Part shown: in pieces, positions 35,324-45,582 of the stretch
How the letters are laid out: each line of letters begins with the position of its first letter
How positions within the stretch are numbered: position 1 is the stretch's first letter
Source of the DNA: Leptospira fluminis
Lineage (GTDB): Bacteria > Spirochaetota > Leptospiria > Leptospirales > Leptospiraceae
Direction of reading: 5' to 3'
Assembly: GCF_004771275.1 (NCBI RefSeq)
Contig: NZ_RQEV01000009.1
Coordinates: 1-64,000, forward strand
Length of the DNA stretch: 64,000 nucleotides
Program-made: the position numbers and the translations under genes
Notes under the pieces: model-generated
Databases searched by the model: none
Told to the model about the DNA's origin: nothing
What the model saw: only the letters and a program-made list of their open reading frames with translations

Positions 35324-38300
35324 ATGAAGCTAAATAGACATTTCACTAAGCCATCAGAAGGCTTTTCCGCAAAATTAAATTGGGCCAAACGGAATTCCAG
35401 GATTTCCAATCCGGACGGTTCCGTAGTCTTCGAAGCGAAAGACATTCTCGTGCCCGAGCAATGGTCCCAAGTGGCGGTGGATATCTTAGCTCAGAAATAT
35501 TTCCGGAGAAAAGGAGTTCCGAAATACCTCAAAAAAGTCGAGGAAAAAGGCATTCCGAGCTGGCTCCAGCGCTCCGAACCGGATCTAGAGAAGCTAGAAT
35601 CCTTAAAACAGGAAGACCGTTTCGGGGGTGAAACCTCCGCTCTCCAGGTATTCCATAGATTGGCCGGTTGCTGGACCTATTGGGGATACAAATACGGATA
35701 TTTTAGCGATGAAGAAAGCGCAAAAGTGTTCTTTGATGAAGTCGTTTACATGCTCGCTTCACAAATGGCAGCGCCTAATTCTCCGCAATGGTTCAATACG
35801 GGACTCCACTGGGCGTACGGAATCGATGGCAAATCCCAAGGACATTTTTATGTGGATCCTAAGTCCGGAAAACTCGTAAAATCGGCTTCCGCGTACGAAC
35901 ACCCCCAACCTCACGCCTGCTTTATCCAAAGCGTGGATGACGATCTCGTGAACGAGGGCGGAATCATGGATCTTTGGGTGAGAGAAGCTCGCCTGTTCAA
36001 ATACGGATCCGGAACCGGGACGAATTTTTCCAACCTTCGGGCCGAAAACGAGTCTCTCTCCGGAGGAGGAAAAAGTTCCGGGCTCATGAGTTTCTTGAAG
36101 ATCGGGGACAGAGCCGCCGGAGCGATCAAATCGGGAGGAACCACTCGACGTGCCGCTAAAATGGTCTGTCTGGATGTGGATCACCCGGATATCGACCGTT
36201 TTGTGGATTGGAAGGTGGAAGAAGAGAAGAAAGTCGCTTCTCTCGTTACTGGATCGATTCTGAACAACCGCCATCTGAATTCGATCATAAAAGCGTGTTA
36301 CGAAATGGAAGGTCCGGATCGTTTCGAACCTAAAAAGAACCTGGCCTTAAAAAAGGCGGTCTTAGAAGCGAAGAAGGTTCTGATTCCGGACAATTATATC
36401 AAGAGAGTGATCGACCTTGCCAAACAAGGCTATAAAGAAATCCTTTTCGAAGAGCTGACCACCGATTGGCAATCCGAAGCGTACAATACGGTTTCCGGCC
36501 AGAACAGCAATAACTCGGTGCGTTTGCCGAACGAATTTATGACCGCGGTGGAACAGGACCAACCCTGGCACTTGTACAATAGAACCGAAAAAGAAAAGGC
36601 TCTGAAAGAAAAGAGAGCTCCGAAGCCGGCAAAGACGATCCGGGCTCGGGAACTTTGGGATAGGATTTCCTATGCGGCTTGGTCCTCTGCGGATCCAGGT
36701 ACCCAATACCATACTACGATTAACGAATGGCATACTTGTCCTGAAGACGGGGATATTCACGCATCCAATCCTTGTTCGGAATACATGTTCCTGGACAACA
36801 CCGCTTGCAACTTGGCGTCCGCCAATCTACAGAAATTCATCGATCCGGAAACTCTCGTATTCGATGTTCAAGGCTTCCGTTACCTATGCGAACTTTGGAC
36901 GATGATCCTCGAAATTTCCGTAACAATGGCTCAATTCCCTTCCAGAGAAATTGCGGAACTTTCCTATAAATTCCGTACTCTAGGGTTGGGATATGCGAAC
37001 TTAGGCTCCGCTCTCATGATCCTCGGAATCCCTTACGATTCCAAAGAAGCGATGGCGATTACGGGAGCAATCACTGCGATCATGCACATGACCGCCTACT
37101 CTATTTCTGCGGAAATGGCTAAAGAGCTCGGTCCTTTTCCCGGATATGAAAAAAACAAAAAGCACATGCTCCGCGTGGTCCGGAATCACAAAAGAGCCGC
37201 ATACAATGCTCCCTCGGAGGACTACGAAGGTCTTACGATCAAACCGGTAGGAATCGATCCGGCTTTTTGTCCTTCCTATCTGCTCAAAGCCGCACAAGAA
37301 GATTCGGATCGAGCGTTGGAATTGGGCGAGAAATTCGGATACCGAAACGCGCAGGTCACCGTGATCGCACCCACCGGAACGATAGGTTTGGTCATGGATT
37401 GTGATACGACCGGAATCGAGCCCGATTTTGCGTTGGTAAAATTCAAAAAGCTGGCAGGGGGCGGTTACTTTAAGATCATCAACCAGTCCGTTCCGTTGGC
37501 CTTAAGAAAATTAGGATATTCTCCGGCGGAAATCGAATCCATCATCAACTACTGCAAGGGTCACGCGACCTTGAACGGAGCCCCGGTAATCAATACCCAG
37601 AGTTTGAAGGAGAAGGGATTCACGAATGAGATTCTGGAAAAAGTAGAGGCTTCTCTTCCTCTCGCCTTCGATATCAATTTCGCCTTTAACAAATTCAATT
37701 TGGGAGAAGATTTCCTACAAAAAGGTCTGGGAGTTCCTAAGGAGTCCTACGACTCTTTCGGATTCAATCTCTTGGAATACTTGGGCTTTACCAAGGAAGA
37801 GATCAATCGTGCGAACGATTACGTCTGCGGAACCATGACGATCGAAAACGCGCCGTACCTGAAAGAGAAGGATTATCCGGTATTCGATTGCGCGAACAAG
37901 TGCGGAAAATACGGAAAGAGATACCTTTCCTACGAATCCCATATCCGGACTATGGCTGCCGCCCAACCGTTTATCAGTGGGGCGATCTCCAAAACGATCA
38001 ACCTACCCGAAGACGCGACCGTAGAAGACATTAAAAACGCCTATTATCTCTCCTGGAAGGCGATGGTGAAGGCGAATGCCCTTTACCGCGACGGATCCAA
38101 ACTTTCCCAACCTTTGAACTCCGTTTTGGAATTGCTGAACGGAATCGAATTGGAGGAACAAGAAGAGATCTCGGAAGCGGCAGTTGCAAAAGACCCCGCT
38201 GCCTTTGCGGAAAAGGTAATCTACAAGTACATTTCCCATCGCAGGAAATTACCGAACCGACGTGCGGGTTATACCCAAAAAGCCGTCGTGGGTGGACACA

Positions 38301-38911
38301 AGGTCTACTTACGAACGGGAGAATACGAGGACGGACAGATCGGGGAAATCTTCGTGGATATGCACAAGGAAGGGGCTGCATTTAGAAGTTTGATGAATGC
38401 ATTCGCGATTTCCGTTTCTTTAGGACTGCAGCACGGTGTTCCTCTGGAGGAATTCGTGGATGCGTTCACTTTCTTCAAATTCGAGCCGAACGGAATCGTT
38501 ACCGGAAACAAGCATATTAAAATGAGTACTTCCGTGATCGATTTCATCTTTCGGGAGCTCGCGATTACGTATTTGGGTCGCTACGATCTTGGACAAGTGG
38601 CACCGGAAGATCTCCGCGGGGACGAGATCGGATCCAGAAAGTCTTCCGAGTCGATACGTCCGACTTCGACTTCCGTAGCTCCGACCTCGGGAATTTCGGC
38701 GACGGAAATTCATCGTCCGGAACCCGAAACGATTTCTTATTCCCAGATGATCAAACCGGCTTCCGGGACGGCATTGATGGAAGAAATCAAAATGGCGAAA
38801 ATCAAAGGATATACCGGAGATTCCTGTACGGAATGCGGTTCCTTTGAGATGGTTCGCAACGGTTCCTGTCTCAAATGTATGTCCTGCGGCGCTACCACAG
38901 GTTGTTCCTAA
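35324..38911 (+). CDS. nrdJ: Class II (adenosylcobalamin-dependent) ribonucleotide reductase
   Basis: A 1195-residue single-chain enzyme making deoxyribonucleotides with B12 instead of a tyrosyl radical. Motifs include [16 protein letters not shown] [12 protein letters not shown] (about 393), the active-site region [19 protein letters not shown] (about 480-498), [25 protein letters not shown] (about 683-707) and [15 protein letters not shown] (about 856). The C-terminus is a Cys-rich zinc-type tail with four C-x2-C-like pairs ([16 protein letters not shown]), used for reductant relay. GAGGAG precedes the ATG by 6 bases. No NrdR box or cobalamin riboswitch is visible in the 219-base leader. 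It ends at a strong terminator. Confidence 0.96.
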   Translation: MKLNRHFTKPSEGFSAKLNWAKRNSRISNPDGSVVFEAKDILVPEQWSQVAVDILAQKYFRRKGVPKYLKKVEEKGIPSWLQRSEPDLEKLESLKQEDRFGGETSALQVFHRLAGCWTYWGYKYGYFSDEESAKVFFDEVVYMLASQMAAPNSPQWFNTGLHWAYGIDGKSQGHFYVDPKSGKLVKSASAYEHPQPHACFIQSVDDDLVNEGGIMDLWVREARLFKYGSGTGTNFSNLRAENESLSGGGKSSGLMSFLKIGDRAAGAIKSGGTTRRAAKMVCLDVDHPDIDRFVDWKVEEEKKVASLVTGSILNNRHLNSIIKACYEMEGPDRFEPKKNLALKKAVLEAKKVLIPDNYIKRVIDLAKQGYKEILFEELTTDWQSEAYNTVSGQNSNNSVRLPNEFMTAVEQDQPWHLYNRTEKEKALKEKRAPKPAKTIRARELWDRISYAAWSSADPGTQYHTTINEWHTCPEDGDIHASNPCSEYMFLDNTACNLASANLQKFIDPETLVFDVQGFRYLCELWTMILEISVTMAQFPSREIAELSYKFRTLGLGYANLGSALMILGIPYDSKEAMAITGAITAIMHMTAYSISAEMAKELGPFPGYEKNKKHMLRVVRNHKRAAYNAPSEDYEGLTIKPVGIDPAFCPSYLLKAAQEDSDRALELGEKFGYRNAQVTVIAPTGTIGLVMDCDTTGIEPDFALVKFKKLAGGGYFKIINQSVPLALRKLGYSPAEIESIINYCKGHATLNGAPVINTQSLKEKGFTNEILEKVEASLPLAFDINFAFNKFNLGEDFLQKGLGVPKESYDSFGFNLLEYLGFTKEEINRANDYVCGTMTIENAPYLKEKDYPVFDCANKCGKYGKRYLSYESHIRTMAAAQPFISGAISKTINLPEDATVEDIKNAYYLSWKAMVKANALYRDGSKLSQPLNSVLELLNGIELEEQEEISEAAVAKDPAAFAEKVIYKYISHRRKLPNRRAGYTQKAVVGGHKVYLRTGEYEDGQIGEIFVDMHKEGAAFRSLMNAFAISVSLGLQHGVPLEEFVDAFTFFKFEPNGIVTGNKHIKMSTSVIDFIFRELAITYLGRYDLGQVAPEDLRGDEIGSRKSSESIRPTSTSVAPTSGISATEIHRPEPETISYSQMIKPASGTALMEEIKMAKIKGYTGDSCTECGSFEMVRNGSCLKCMSCGATTGCS

Positions 38912-38980
38912 GAGAGACGACAAAAAGAAAAACGGCGGAGGGCAAGAAAGCCCAGAGGCGCTCGAATTCAGTACGGCGCA

Positions 38981-39017
38981 AAAAAACCTCCTTGGGAATT
39001 CCAAGGAGGTTTTTTTA
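38981..39017. terminator. Bidirectional rho-independent terminator between nrdJ and gspN
   Basis: A run of A, then CCTCCTTGG (38987-38995), GGAATT loop and CCAAGGAGG (39001-39009), then seven T, forms a perfect 9-bp stem extended by A-T pairs. It works in both directions and separates nrdJ from the convergent type II secretion operon. Confidence 0.92.
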
Positions 39018-39039
39018 TCAATGATTCAATTCTAAGAAT

Positions 39040-39972
39040 TTATAAACCGCCGGGTCCGGCTCCTCCGCTTCCGCTCAATCCGGGGATCTTTACTTCCGGT
39101 TTTTGTAATAGACCGGTGACCGGAATGCACTTGCCTCCTCCGTTCTTTTCCAGCAGCGCCAACATGCCCGCCAGGTCCTCCCTTTCCAAAGCGAAATTCC
39201 GTTCCAATTCCAGACAGACCCGAAGGTTCAATTGGGAGAATCCCAAAGAATCGGAAAGGCGGATATTTCCGCTGACATCGAACCTTGCGACGGAAGTTTC
39301 CAAAATGAATTCGTCTATATCCATGTTTCCCTGGTTCAATCTGGACTTTAAGGAAAATTTATTGATCCGGAAATTTTCGAGTTTATCCAATACCGGAAGT
39401 TCCGGTATTCCCGGTAAAAATCCCCTACTACCGGAAGGCATTTCTAATTGAAAGGCTCCGTTTTGTCGGCTGATCGGAAGGGTCGCGGAATCCAGCTTCA
39501 GAAACCCTTTTAGGGAATCGATCGTTCCGAGGGGGTTGCCGTCATAATCGAATTTGATTCCCAGAATTTTGAATTCTCCGTTGACCTTTTTGCGAAGTAA
39601 AGAAATCAGACCGGCTCGGATTCCAGCCTCGTTGGCTTTGATTCGGAGGCTCGGAGCGTTTATCTCCAAGGACTTAGCGGATATTTCTCCGAAAAGTACG
39701 GATACCTTCAATTCGCGGAACGAAAGGGCCGAGGAAACTCCGGATCCGGAATTGATGATGGTGCGAACGATATTCTCATACGGAAAAAGCAGGAACGCAA
39801 AGATCAGGAAGGAAAAAATTCCAGTCCCGGCTAATATCAGCTTTTGTTTTACTGTGAATCGCGGCTGGAGTTCCTCTTCCTCTTCGGGGACCTCCTCTAG
39901 CTCCATGGTTAGAAATTCCTCTTCCTCGTTGGAAAGGGTTTCTTGGTCCTCCTTGGATTTTTCCCGAGGCAT
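39040..39972 (-). CDS. gspN: Type II secretion protein GspN
   Basis: A 310-residue bitopic inner-membrane protein at the end of the gsp operon. A long acidic cytoplasmic N-terminus (about 1-40, many Glu) precedes one membrane span (LILAGTGIFSFLIFAFLLFPY, about 45-65), then a periplasmic beta-rich domain (AIRAGLISLLRKK-like and LFGEISAKSLEINAPSLRIK segments) typical of GspN/AsmA-like folds. A Gly-rich tail ends the protein. GspN is present only in some systems, and its position after gspM is standard. Its start is 8 bases after gspM. Confidence 0.85.
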   Translation of the reverse strand: MPREKSKEDQETLSNEEEEFLTMELEEVPEEEEELQPRFTVKQKLILAGTGIFSFLIFAFLLFPYENIVRTIINSGSGVSSALSFRELKVSVLFGEISAKSLEINAPSLRIKANEAGIRAGLISLLRKKVNGEFKILGIKFDYDGNPLGTIDSLKGFLKLDSATLPISRQNGAFQLEMPSGSRGFLPGIPELPVLDKLENFRINKFSLKSRLNQGNMDIDEFILETSVARFDVSGNIRLSDSLGFSQLNLRVCLELERNFALEREDLAGMLALLEKNGGGKCIPVTGLLQKPEVKIPGLSGSGGAGPGGL

Positions 39973-39979
39973 CTGTAAA

Positions 39980-40504
39980 TTACCTCGCTTTCCCGCTGTA
40001 CGCAGCGATCTTCATGTTCACGTCGTAGGTATTTCGATCCTGATAGGGTTTACTCACCTGAAAGTATTCCACTTTTGCGTTCACCCTTTTATTTTTATCT
40101 ATGTCGTACGTCACTTTCATCATGGATTCGAGAGTCACTCCCCTGAAATTCACGTCGAATACCAAGACTTGGTATTTTCCCTTATCTATATCTTTGGCGG
40201 GGATAGGTTTCATCGTGGAAATGCGGTCTTTGACTCCGTGGTCTAGGAATATTTTCTCCAGTTTGCCCGAGAATTCGCTCGGATCCCTTTCCCCTCCGGT
40301 TGTATCCAGGGTGCTGAAATACATATACTCGCCGACGATCTTGTCCAGCTTGGCCAGTTGGCCGGGAGTATCGTTGACGGTTTCGGAGAGTTCCGTTCGG
40401 AGTCGGTAAACCTTCCTTCCCGCAATGAAAAAAAGGGCAAGTAGAACCATTCCTCCTGCGGCGAGAAGCAAAAGTCTTTCGCGAGGTTCCAGTTTTTCCC
40501 ACAT
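39980..40504 (-). CDS. gspM: Type II secretion protein GspM-like
   Basis: A 174-residue protein: short cytoplasmic N-terminus, membrane span LLLLAAGGMVLLALFFIAG (about 11-29), a coiled-coil-like segment (VYRLRTELSETVND) and a ferredoxin-like periplasmic domain (about 85-170), the usual layout for the GspM partner of GspL. Sequence conservation in this family is low, so the call rests on size, topology and its position between gspL and gspN. Confidence 0.8.
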   Translation of the reverse strand: MWEKLEPRERLLLLAAGGMVLLALFFIAGRKVYRLRTELSETVNDTPGQLAKLDKIVGEYMYFSTLDTTGGERDPSEFSGKLEKIFLDHGVKDRISTMKPIPAKDIDKGKYQVLVFDVNFRGVTLESMMKVTYDIDKNKRVNAKVEYFQVSKPYQDRNTYDVNMKIAAYSGKAR

Positions 40505-40517
40505 AAAACCGTTCGAC

Positions 40518-42137
40518 CTATCGCTCGGATTCGCCGAGTTTCGGTGCGACCTCCATCTTAATTGTAAAGCTTACTTTGTACGTCTTTAAACCGGGATTGA
40601 TCCGATTGTCTTCTATCGTGATCTTCTTAAACATCTGGGAATTTTCCAAGGACCTTTGGATGACCCCGATTTCCGAATATTCGTTTACCCGTCCTTGGAT
40701 GGCTATGTGTCCGTTGTCGTACGTAAAACTCTGAAATTGGAACACCTGCATTCCGGGATCCGGAAATTTGGATGAGATTTCGTAAAAAACGTCCAGTACG
40801 CTCGGCTTGGATAGATATTTCCGATAGAGTTCGGTCCGGTTTTTAGCTTCGTCCTTCAACTTTCTTGCATATTCTAGAGGATCCGTATCCGCCGGTACCG
40901 AGGTTCCGATTGCGGACTTTACTTTTTCCGCCAGGATACGGTTCGAGGCCGCGAGCTTTCTCCGATCGGAAACGATCCCTAAAAAGAAGACTCCCAAAAA
41001 TATTGCCAAAGAAATTCCCGAGAGGACAAGATGGGGTCGAAACGCGGAGAAGTCGAATAGGTTCTTATTCAACTTTTTCACATAAGGAGTATCTAAAAAG
41101 TCGACCTTCGCTTTCCGGGATAAGGCCAATTGATAAGCCATGCCGAAACAGGTCGCGAAACGGTCGATATCTCCGGGAATGAAATCGTACCTCCGAATTT
41201 GCAGGCTTAGTTTTTCTCCGAGAAAAGAATCCAAATCCTTGATCTTGCTTCCCTCTCCTGAGAGATATAAGGCTTCCGGACGCTCCGTGTCTCCTACGGA
41301 AAGGAAACTTCTTCTCGCTTCCTCAGCTAACCTCTCGAAAAAATCCTGAACGATCCCGAACGCCTTTTTTAAATCCGCGACTTTGAGTTTGTATTCTTTC
41401 GCGAACAAATTCAATCCGTCTTCGGGAGGATGAAATGGCTCGAATTGGAGACTCGTTTTTAGAGCTTCCGCTTTTCCGGGATCTATCTTCAATCCCTTCG
41501 CGATTTCCTCCGTCAAGTTTTGTCCCCCGAAAGGAAGAAACCTTGTGTGCACGATCTTTCCGTCCCGAGTGATATTCAAGAGACTCGTAGTGCCGCCTAT
41601 ATCGATTTGTGCCGCATTGGCAAAAGGGATTTCCCGATCCAAATGCTTGGCGATAATGGAACCTAGGCATACCGAATCCACGAAGATTCCGCGAAAAACG
41701 GTGGTGGTTTCTCGAAACGGATCGGCTAAAGTATCGAATTCTCCGTGGTGAGCCGTGTATGTGATGACGTCGGATTTTTCCTGATCGATTCTCCAGATCG
41801 ATCCCAGTACTTCCACGGTTTCCATCGGAAACGGAACCCGGCTTTCCACTTCGTACGGAATTACTTCGCGAACCGCTTTTTCCGTTGTAAGCGGTATGGT
41901 GATTTCCCGAATGAATAGTTTGTCCAGTGAGAGAGCTAGTACGACCGAAGTTTCCCCGGGAAAATACGTATTTAAGAATCGGAGAAGATTGGTTTCGTAT
42001 TCCCGCTCTTCCATTTTGGAAATCGGCATGGATTCGGCGCGTAGCATCGTGAGATTTCCCATAACTCTTTGAAAAAGCGCGCCTTTGACGGAGCTTGTGC
42101 CGAAATCGATGGTCAGGAATTTTTCGTAAAGGAACAT
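40518..42137 (-). CDS. gspL: Type II secretion protein GspL (PilM/PilN-like fusion)
   Basis: A 539-residue protein that links the ATPase GspE to the inner-membrane platform. An actin-like PilM-type cytoplasmic domain (about 1-345) shows LTIDFGTSSVKGALF, AQIDIGGTTSLLNI and LSGEGSKIKDLDSFL. A membrane span follows (LVLSGISLAIFLGVFFLGIV, about 363-383), then a PilN-like periplasmic domain. It is larger than the Escherichia coli-type GspL (about 400) because the PilM-like domain is complete. Its ATG overlaps the gspK stop (TGATG); a TTG one codon earlier is less likely. Confidence 0.88.
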   Translation of the reverse strand: MFLYEKFLTIDFGTSSVKGALFQRVMGNLTMLRAESMPISKMEEREYETNLLRFLNTYFPGETSVVLALSLDKLFIREITIPLTTEKAVREVIPYEVESRVPFPMETVEVLGSIWRIDQEKSDVITYTAHHGEFDTLADPFRETTTVFRGIFVDSVCLGSIIAKHLDREIPFANAAQIDIGGTTSLLNITRDGKIVHTRFLPFGGQNLTEEIAKGLKIDPGKAEALKTSLQFEPFHPPEDGLNLFAKEYKLKVADLKKAFGIVQDFFERLAEEARRSFLSVGDTERPEALYLSGEGSKIKDLDSFLGEKLSLQIRRYDFIPGDIDRFATCFGMAYQLALSRKAKVDFLDTPYVKKLNKNLFDFSAFRPHLVLSGISLAIFLGVFFLGIVSDRRKLAASNRILAEKVKSAIGTSVPADTDPLEYARKLKDEAKNRTELYRKYLSKPSVLDVFYEISSKFPDPGMQVFQFQSFTYDNGHIAIQGRVNEYSEIGVIQRSLENSQMFKKITIEDNRINPGLKTYKVSFTIKMEVAPKLGESER

Positions 42138-43285
42138 CAATCTTCCCTATAGTATAGCATCATATTGTTCGTAAGATCGAAAATCCCCGTGATCCGTCGG
42201 ACGGCGATTTTTCCGGATTTTGAGGAAGGTTCTTCCGACTGTCTTCCGGTATCCATCGAAACTTCCCCGACCGCGGTGATCCGAAATATCTCCCCTTTCG
42301 TTTTGATCCTCCCACCGGATACGTCGGTTCCCTCCCCCGCCAATTCTTTATATAAGGTTATGCCCCCCACGGAAGGAACCTGAAATTCGGGTAGATTCTC
42401 TATATCTTTCGTGTCCTTGAGATAACCGCCTTTTTGAATCTTCAATTTGAGAATCTTCATCGCGGCCTGTCTGGTCATAAAATCGGATAGGGACATTAAA
42501 ACGAAGTAAGGCGCGGCATTCAAGTTGATTCTATCGTCGTAGTTGCGTTGGTAAGGAACGAAAGCGGTATAATTATTGGCCAAAACGAAATCGGACTCGT
42601 TCATGAGAACTTTTTCCTCTTCCGACATGAATTCCTTGGAATACTTTTCCGCATAATCCGCCGGTTTTTGGGAGCCGTATACGATCTTAGGATCGAAGCC
42701 TTTTACGGAAGTGAGTTCGGACAAGGAATACAAATATCCGTTCTTGATTTTTCTGGGCGGAACCAATTTTTCATAATAGGAGGCTTCCGTATTGCCCTGG
42801 GAGTCGTCGTCTATCCAATCGATCAACGGAGTCAATAATTCCCGTTTTAGGCCCAAGCGTTCCAGCAAACGTTGCGCCATTTCCTGGTTCCGAAGATTGA
42901 TGTCCTTGGTATCCGCGTTAAAGACGGAGTTCAAATTGATTTTTCCGTCTTCTCCTTGAAGCTTGTAGTAGATAAATCCTCCGCCGAGCGGAACGGGCGG
43001 AGGGTTAAGGCCTAGACCGGATTTGTACAATTGCTCCTCCGGAATTTTTCTGAGAGCTCCTAAACCGCCCTGAAATCCGGCCTTAGCCAGAAGCAAGGCC
43101 CTGAATCCGGACATCTCCCCTTTGGAAATTTTGTACTCGCTGATGGTCCGATCCGCAAAATCCAACGTAGTGGTAATCGCGGCCATTCCGATTCCCGCTA
43201 CGAGAAGGATCACGATGGCTCCCCTACGACGCGAATGGCGGAGCCCGTTCGATCTCAGAGTTTTTTTATCTCCGTGTCGGATCAT
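42137..43285 (-). CDS. gspK: Type II secretion minor pseudopilin GspK
   Basis: A 382-residue large pseudopilin that caps the pseudopilus. After a basic N-terminus it has the prepilin-type span RRRGAIVILLVAGIGMAAITTTL (about 20-42). GspK-typical features are the missing glutamate at +5, the large alpha-helical insert (about 120-290) with NLNSVFNADTKDI and the LTPLIDWIDDDSQGNTEASYYE segment. The start at 43285 overlaps the gspJ stop as ATGA; the ATG at 43414 lies inside gspJ. It acts with GspI and GspJ in a tip complex. Confidence 0.9.
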   Translation of the reverse strand: MIRHGDKKTLRSNGLRHSRRRGAIVILLVAGIGMAAITTTLDFADRTISEYKISKGEMSGFRALLLAKAGFQGGLGALRKIPEEQLYKSGLGLNPPPVPLGGGFIYYKLQGEDGKINLNSVFNADTKDINLRNQEMAQRLLERLGLKRELLTPLIDWIDDDSQGNTEASYYEKLVPPRKIKNGYLYSLSELTSVKGFDPKIVYGSQKPADYAEKYSKEFMSEEEKVLMNESDFVLANNYTAFVPYQRNYDDRINLNAAPYFVLMSLSDFMTRQAAMKILKLKIQKGGYLKDTKDIENLPEFQVPSVGGITLYKELAGEGTDVSGGRIKTKGEIFRITAVGEVSMDTGRQSEEPSSKSGKIAVRRITGIFDLTNNMMLYYRED

Positions 43286-43980
43286 TTGTATAAAATTCCC
43301 GGAAAGGCGAGAGTCTCGAATCTCCTCTCCTCCGAACCTATCTTCGCTACGATTTCGATCCGAATCAGCCTCGGAATGTTCTTTGCCTCTCTCGAATCCC
43401 ATTCCTCTTCCCATTTGGAACCTGTCCGCGAAAATTTGAAGGAAAGACTTTTTACTCCGCTTAAAAGTACGTATTCCTGACCGCCGGCAAAAGGATATTT
43501 GTCCACGATTTGATCCTCTCTCCGTATCAAAAGGTACCCCCTTCCCTCCTCTCCTTGCTTTAGAAAGTATTCCACTTCGCGAACCTCCGGAAGAGCGGTT
43601 TCTTCCGAATTAGGATGCACAGCGGAAAAAACGATGAAATAATCGTTACTGCTTTCCTTCGGGTGCTTGGTTCCATCCTCGGATTTTCTTCCTCTGCGGC
43701 TTACGAACACCAATCTTTTTTCGTTTTGAAAGAAGAAGGTCATGGCAAGAGTACTGCGTATGTTTTCCAGAGCGGACATTGCTTGTTGACGGTCCGCACC
43801 TTCTTCGCTGGAATTGTCACGGGAAATTCGCAATAGGGAAGTATAAGTACCGAAAATCATCACTAGCATTCCGCCTAACAGCATTGCGACGATCGAAAGC
43901 TCCAATAACGTGAATCCCGAGCGATGCCTACGCCGAAGTAGGGGAATCTTAGATCGTGGAACGCGCATTTTTCGCATCAA
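43282..43980 (-). CDS. gspJ: Type II secretion minor pseudopilin GspJ
   Basis: The 232-residue protein has a basic leader ending in RSG and the prepilin motif GFTLLELSIVAMLLGGMLVMIF, with cleavage before Phe22 and glutamate at mature +5. The remaining part is a beta-rich globular domain. It is identified from its position between gspI and gspK and from size. It overlaps its neighbours on both sides by 4 bases. Confidence 0.88.
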   Translation of the reverse strand: MMRKMRVPRSKIPLLRRRHRSGFTLLELSIVAMLLGGMLVMIFGTYTSLLRISRDNSSEEGADRQQAMSALENIRSTLAMTFFFQNEKRLVFVSRRGRKSEDGTKHPKESSNDYFIVFSAVHPNSEETALPEVREVEYFLKQGEEGRGYLLIRREDQIVDKYPFAGGQEYVLLSGVKSLSFKFSRTGSKWEEEWDSREAKNIPRLIRIEIVAKIGSEERRFETLAFPGILYK

Positions 43981-44543
43981 TTCATCGAGGCCTTAAAGGT
44001 TTCCACCGTGTATTTTTCCCGCTTCAGATCACCCTGGTTGTTTCTTTCTCCGGTAGGATACTCGATCGTCACGTAGATATGGAATACTTTGATCAACCCT
44101 CCGGTAGCGGAGCCCTGACTGTTTCCGGTTCTCTGGGCGATCAGTTTATTCATTTCGGAATTCCCTCCTCCCAGAAGATCTTCCGGCTTTTTTCCCCCCT
44201 TGCCGGCGAGTTTGAGCAAATCTAAATCCTCTTCGTTTACGATCGTAGTATAACGAAATCCTTTATATCCGGGGATATCTCCGGAAGAAACGTCCTTTTG
44301 TAGGATACTTGCGGATTCAATCTGAGCCATCTTGATCTTAGCTAAATGGACCGCCTCCGTTTGGAGGGTCGCTAATCTCTTCAGTCGGATTCCGTCTCCG
44401 ACCGTTCTCAGGACGAAGGCGATCCAACCTGCGGCTATCAATAAGGCGATCGTAATTTCGATCAAAGTGAAGCCCGATCGCTTTCCGCGACGAACGGATT
44501 TTCTTTTCCGAGTTTTAAAGAGAGCTAGTACCATAGGTGTCAT
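43977..44543 (-). CDS. gspI: Type II secretion minor pseudopilin GspI
   Basis: A 188-residue protein with a long basic leader (KTRKRKSVRRGKRSG) and the prepilin motif GFTLIEITIALLIAAGWIAFVL; mature N-terminus expected at the Phe. The length is above the usual 120-130 residues for GspI because of the extended leader and the C-terminal part. Its start overlaps gspH by 29 bases. Together with GspJ and GspK it should form the pseudopilus tip. Confidence 0.85.
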   Translation of the reverse strand: MTPMVLALFKTRKRKSVRRGKRSGFTLIEITIALLIAAGWIAFVLRTVGDGIRLKRLATLQTEAVHLAKIKMAQIESASILQKDVSSGDIPGYKGFRYTTIVNEEDLDLLKLAGKGGKKPEDLLGGGNSEMNKLIAQRTGNSQGSATGGLIKVFHIYVTIEYPTGERNNQGDLKREKYTVETFKASMN

Positions 44544-45081
44544 GTTGTTTGTACCAATCTAGATCTTCCTGGGACACTACCGCTTCTCCCTCTCGAATTT
44601 CGGATTTTCCTCCGTATCTTCGAACGATCAATGTCCTCTTTATCTCCGGATCAGGACCCAAATGGATGTAAAAATCTTCGGAGACGGCCAAGGGGGAAAA
44701 AGGAATACGGACCTTTCCTTTTACGTACCTGTATCCGCGCGCATCCATGATATCCACTAGGGAGGATGAGGAGGGAAGCTCTTTATCTTCGAAGAGAGGT
44801 TTCTCGACCATCCCTTCTTCCCCTCTTTCCACTTCTATAACTTTGTATTTTTCGTCGTCGATATTCAATTCCAGAAAGACGGTCCTTTGGTTCAATTTTG
44901 CCCTTCTGTAACAGAAGGTGACCACATTATGCAAAATCGTCGCTTCTTCCTGGGAGCCGGGGGTGAATATTTTTGCGACGGAAGGAAGAACCAGAATCAT
45001 CAACGTCCCTACTATGAATACGACGATCGCGATTTCGATCAAAGTAAAGCCGCTATTCCTGCCTTTCCTCCTCCCGATCAT
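44515..45081 (-). CDS. gspH: Type II secretion minor pseudopilin GspH
   Basis: A 188-residue pseudopilin with leader MIGRRKGRNSG and motif FTLIEIAIVVFIVGTLMILVLP, glutamate at +5. The globular part is beta-rich (TVFLELNIDDEKYKVIEVERG). Size, motif and position directly after gspG support GspH. It starts 6 bases after the gspG stop. Confidence 0.87.
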   Translation of the reverse strand: MIGRRKGRNSGFTLIEIAIVVFIVGTLMILVLPSVAKIFTPGSQEEATILHNVVTFCYRRAKLNQRTVFLELNIDDEKYKVIEVERGEEGMVEKPLFEDKELPSSSSLVDIMDARGYRYVKGKVRIPFSPLAVSEDFYIHLGPDPEIKRTLIVRRYGGKSEIREGEAVVSQEDLDWYKQHDTYGTSSL

Positions 45082-45087
45082 GGTGGA

Positions 45088-45555
45088 TTATTTTTTCTTG
45101 AATTGAGAAGGGTAATCTTCCTCTTTTAGAATGTTGAAGTCGGCGTTTACGCCTTCTCCGCCTTCCTGTCTATCTTTGCCAAGAGTGATGATTTGCATCT
45201 CGCCATATTCGTTGAACTTGAGCTTATAAGGAGTCCCCCACGGATCTTTGATGATATCCTTATTGCTGGCCATCGGTCTCCAGTCCTCGGGAACGTCTCC
45301 GGTCGTTGGCTTTTCTACGAGGGCCTCCAGACCCTGCTCTTCGCTAGGGTAATTTCCGAATTTTTGCGCGTACCTTTCCAGGTGCATTTGGATTTCGCGA
45401 CCTTCCTTGCGTAGTTCCATGGAGGCTGTGTCATCTTTGATATCTCCCACGTTGATGCTTGAGATGATGATCGCCATTATCGCCCCTAGAATCGCGACGA
45501 CGATCGCTAATTCTATGAGAGTAAATCCTCTTCTGCGTTTGTTTCCCGTTTTCAA
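45088..45555 (-). CDS. gspG: Type II secretion major pseudopilin GspG
   Basis: A 155-residue protein with leader MKTGNKRRRG, prepilin motif FTLIELAIVVAILGAIMAIIIS and the GspG-specific segments YPSEEQGLEALVEKP and IIKDPWGTPYKLKFN, followed by a GKDRQEGGEGVNADFNI loop that holds calcium in other GspG proteins. It would polymerise into the pseudopilus. It starts 27 bases after the gspF stop with a weak ribosome site. Confidence 0.95.
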   Translation of the reverse strand: MKTGNKRRRGFTLIELAIVVAILGAIMAIIISSINVGDIKDDTASMELRKEGREIQMHLERYAQKFGNYPSEEQGLEALVEKPTTGDVPEDWRPMASNKDIIKDPWGTPYKLKFNEYGEMQIITLGKDRQEGGEGVNADFNILKEEDYPSQFKKK

Positions 45556-45582
45556 AGCCGGTCTCCTATCTATCTTAATTTA

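Noticed and set aside
35759..36274. Minus-strand reading frames within nrdJ
   Set aside because: They are antisense shadows of a highly conserved gene and have compositions typical of such shadows.
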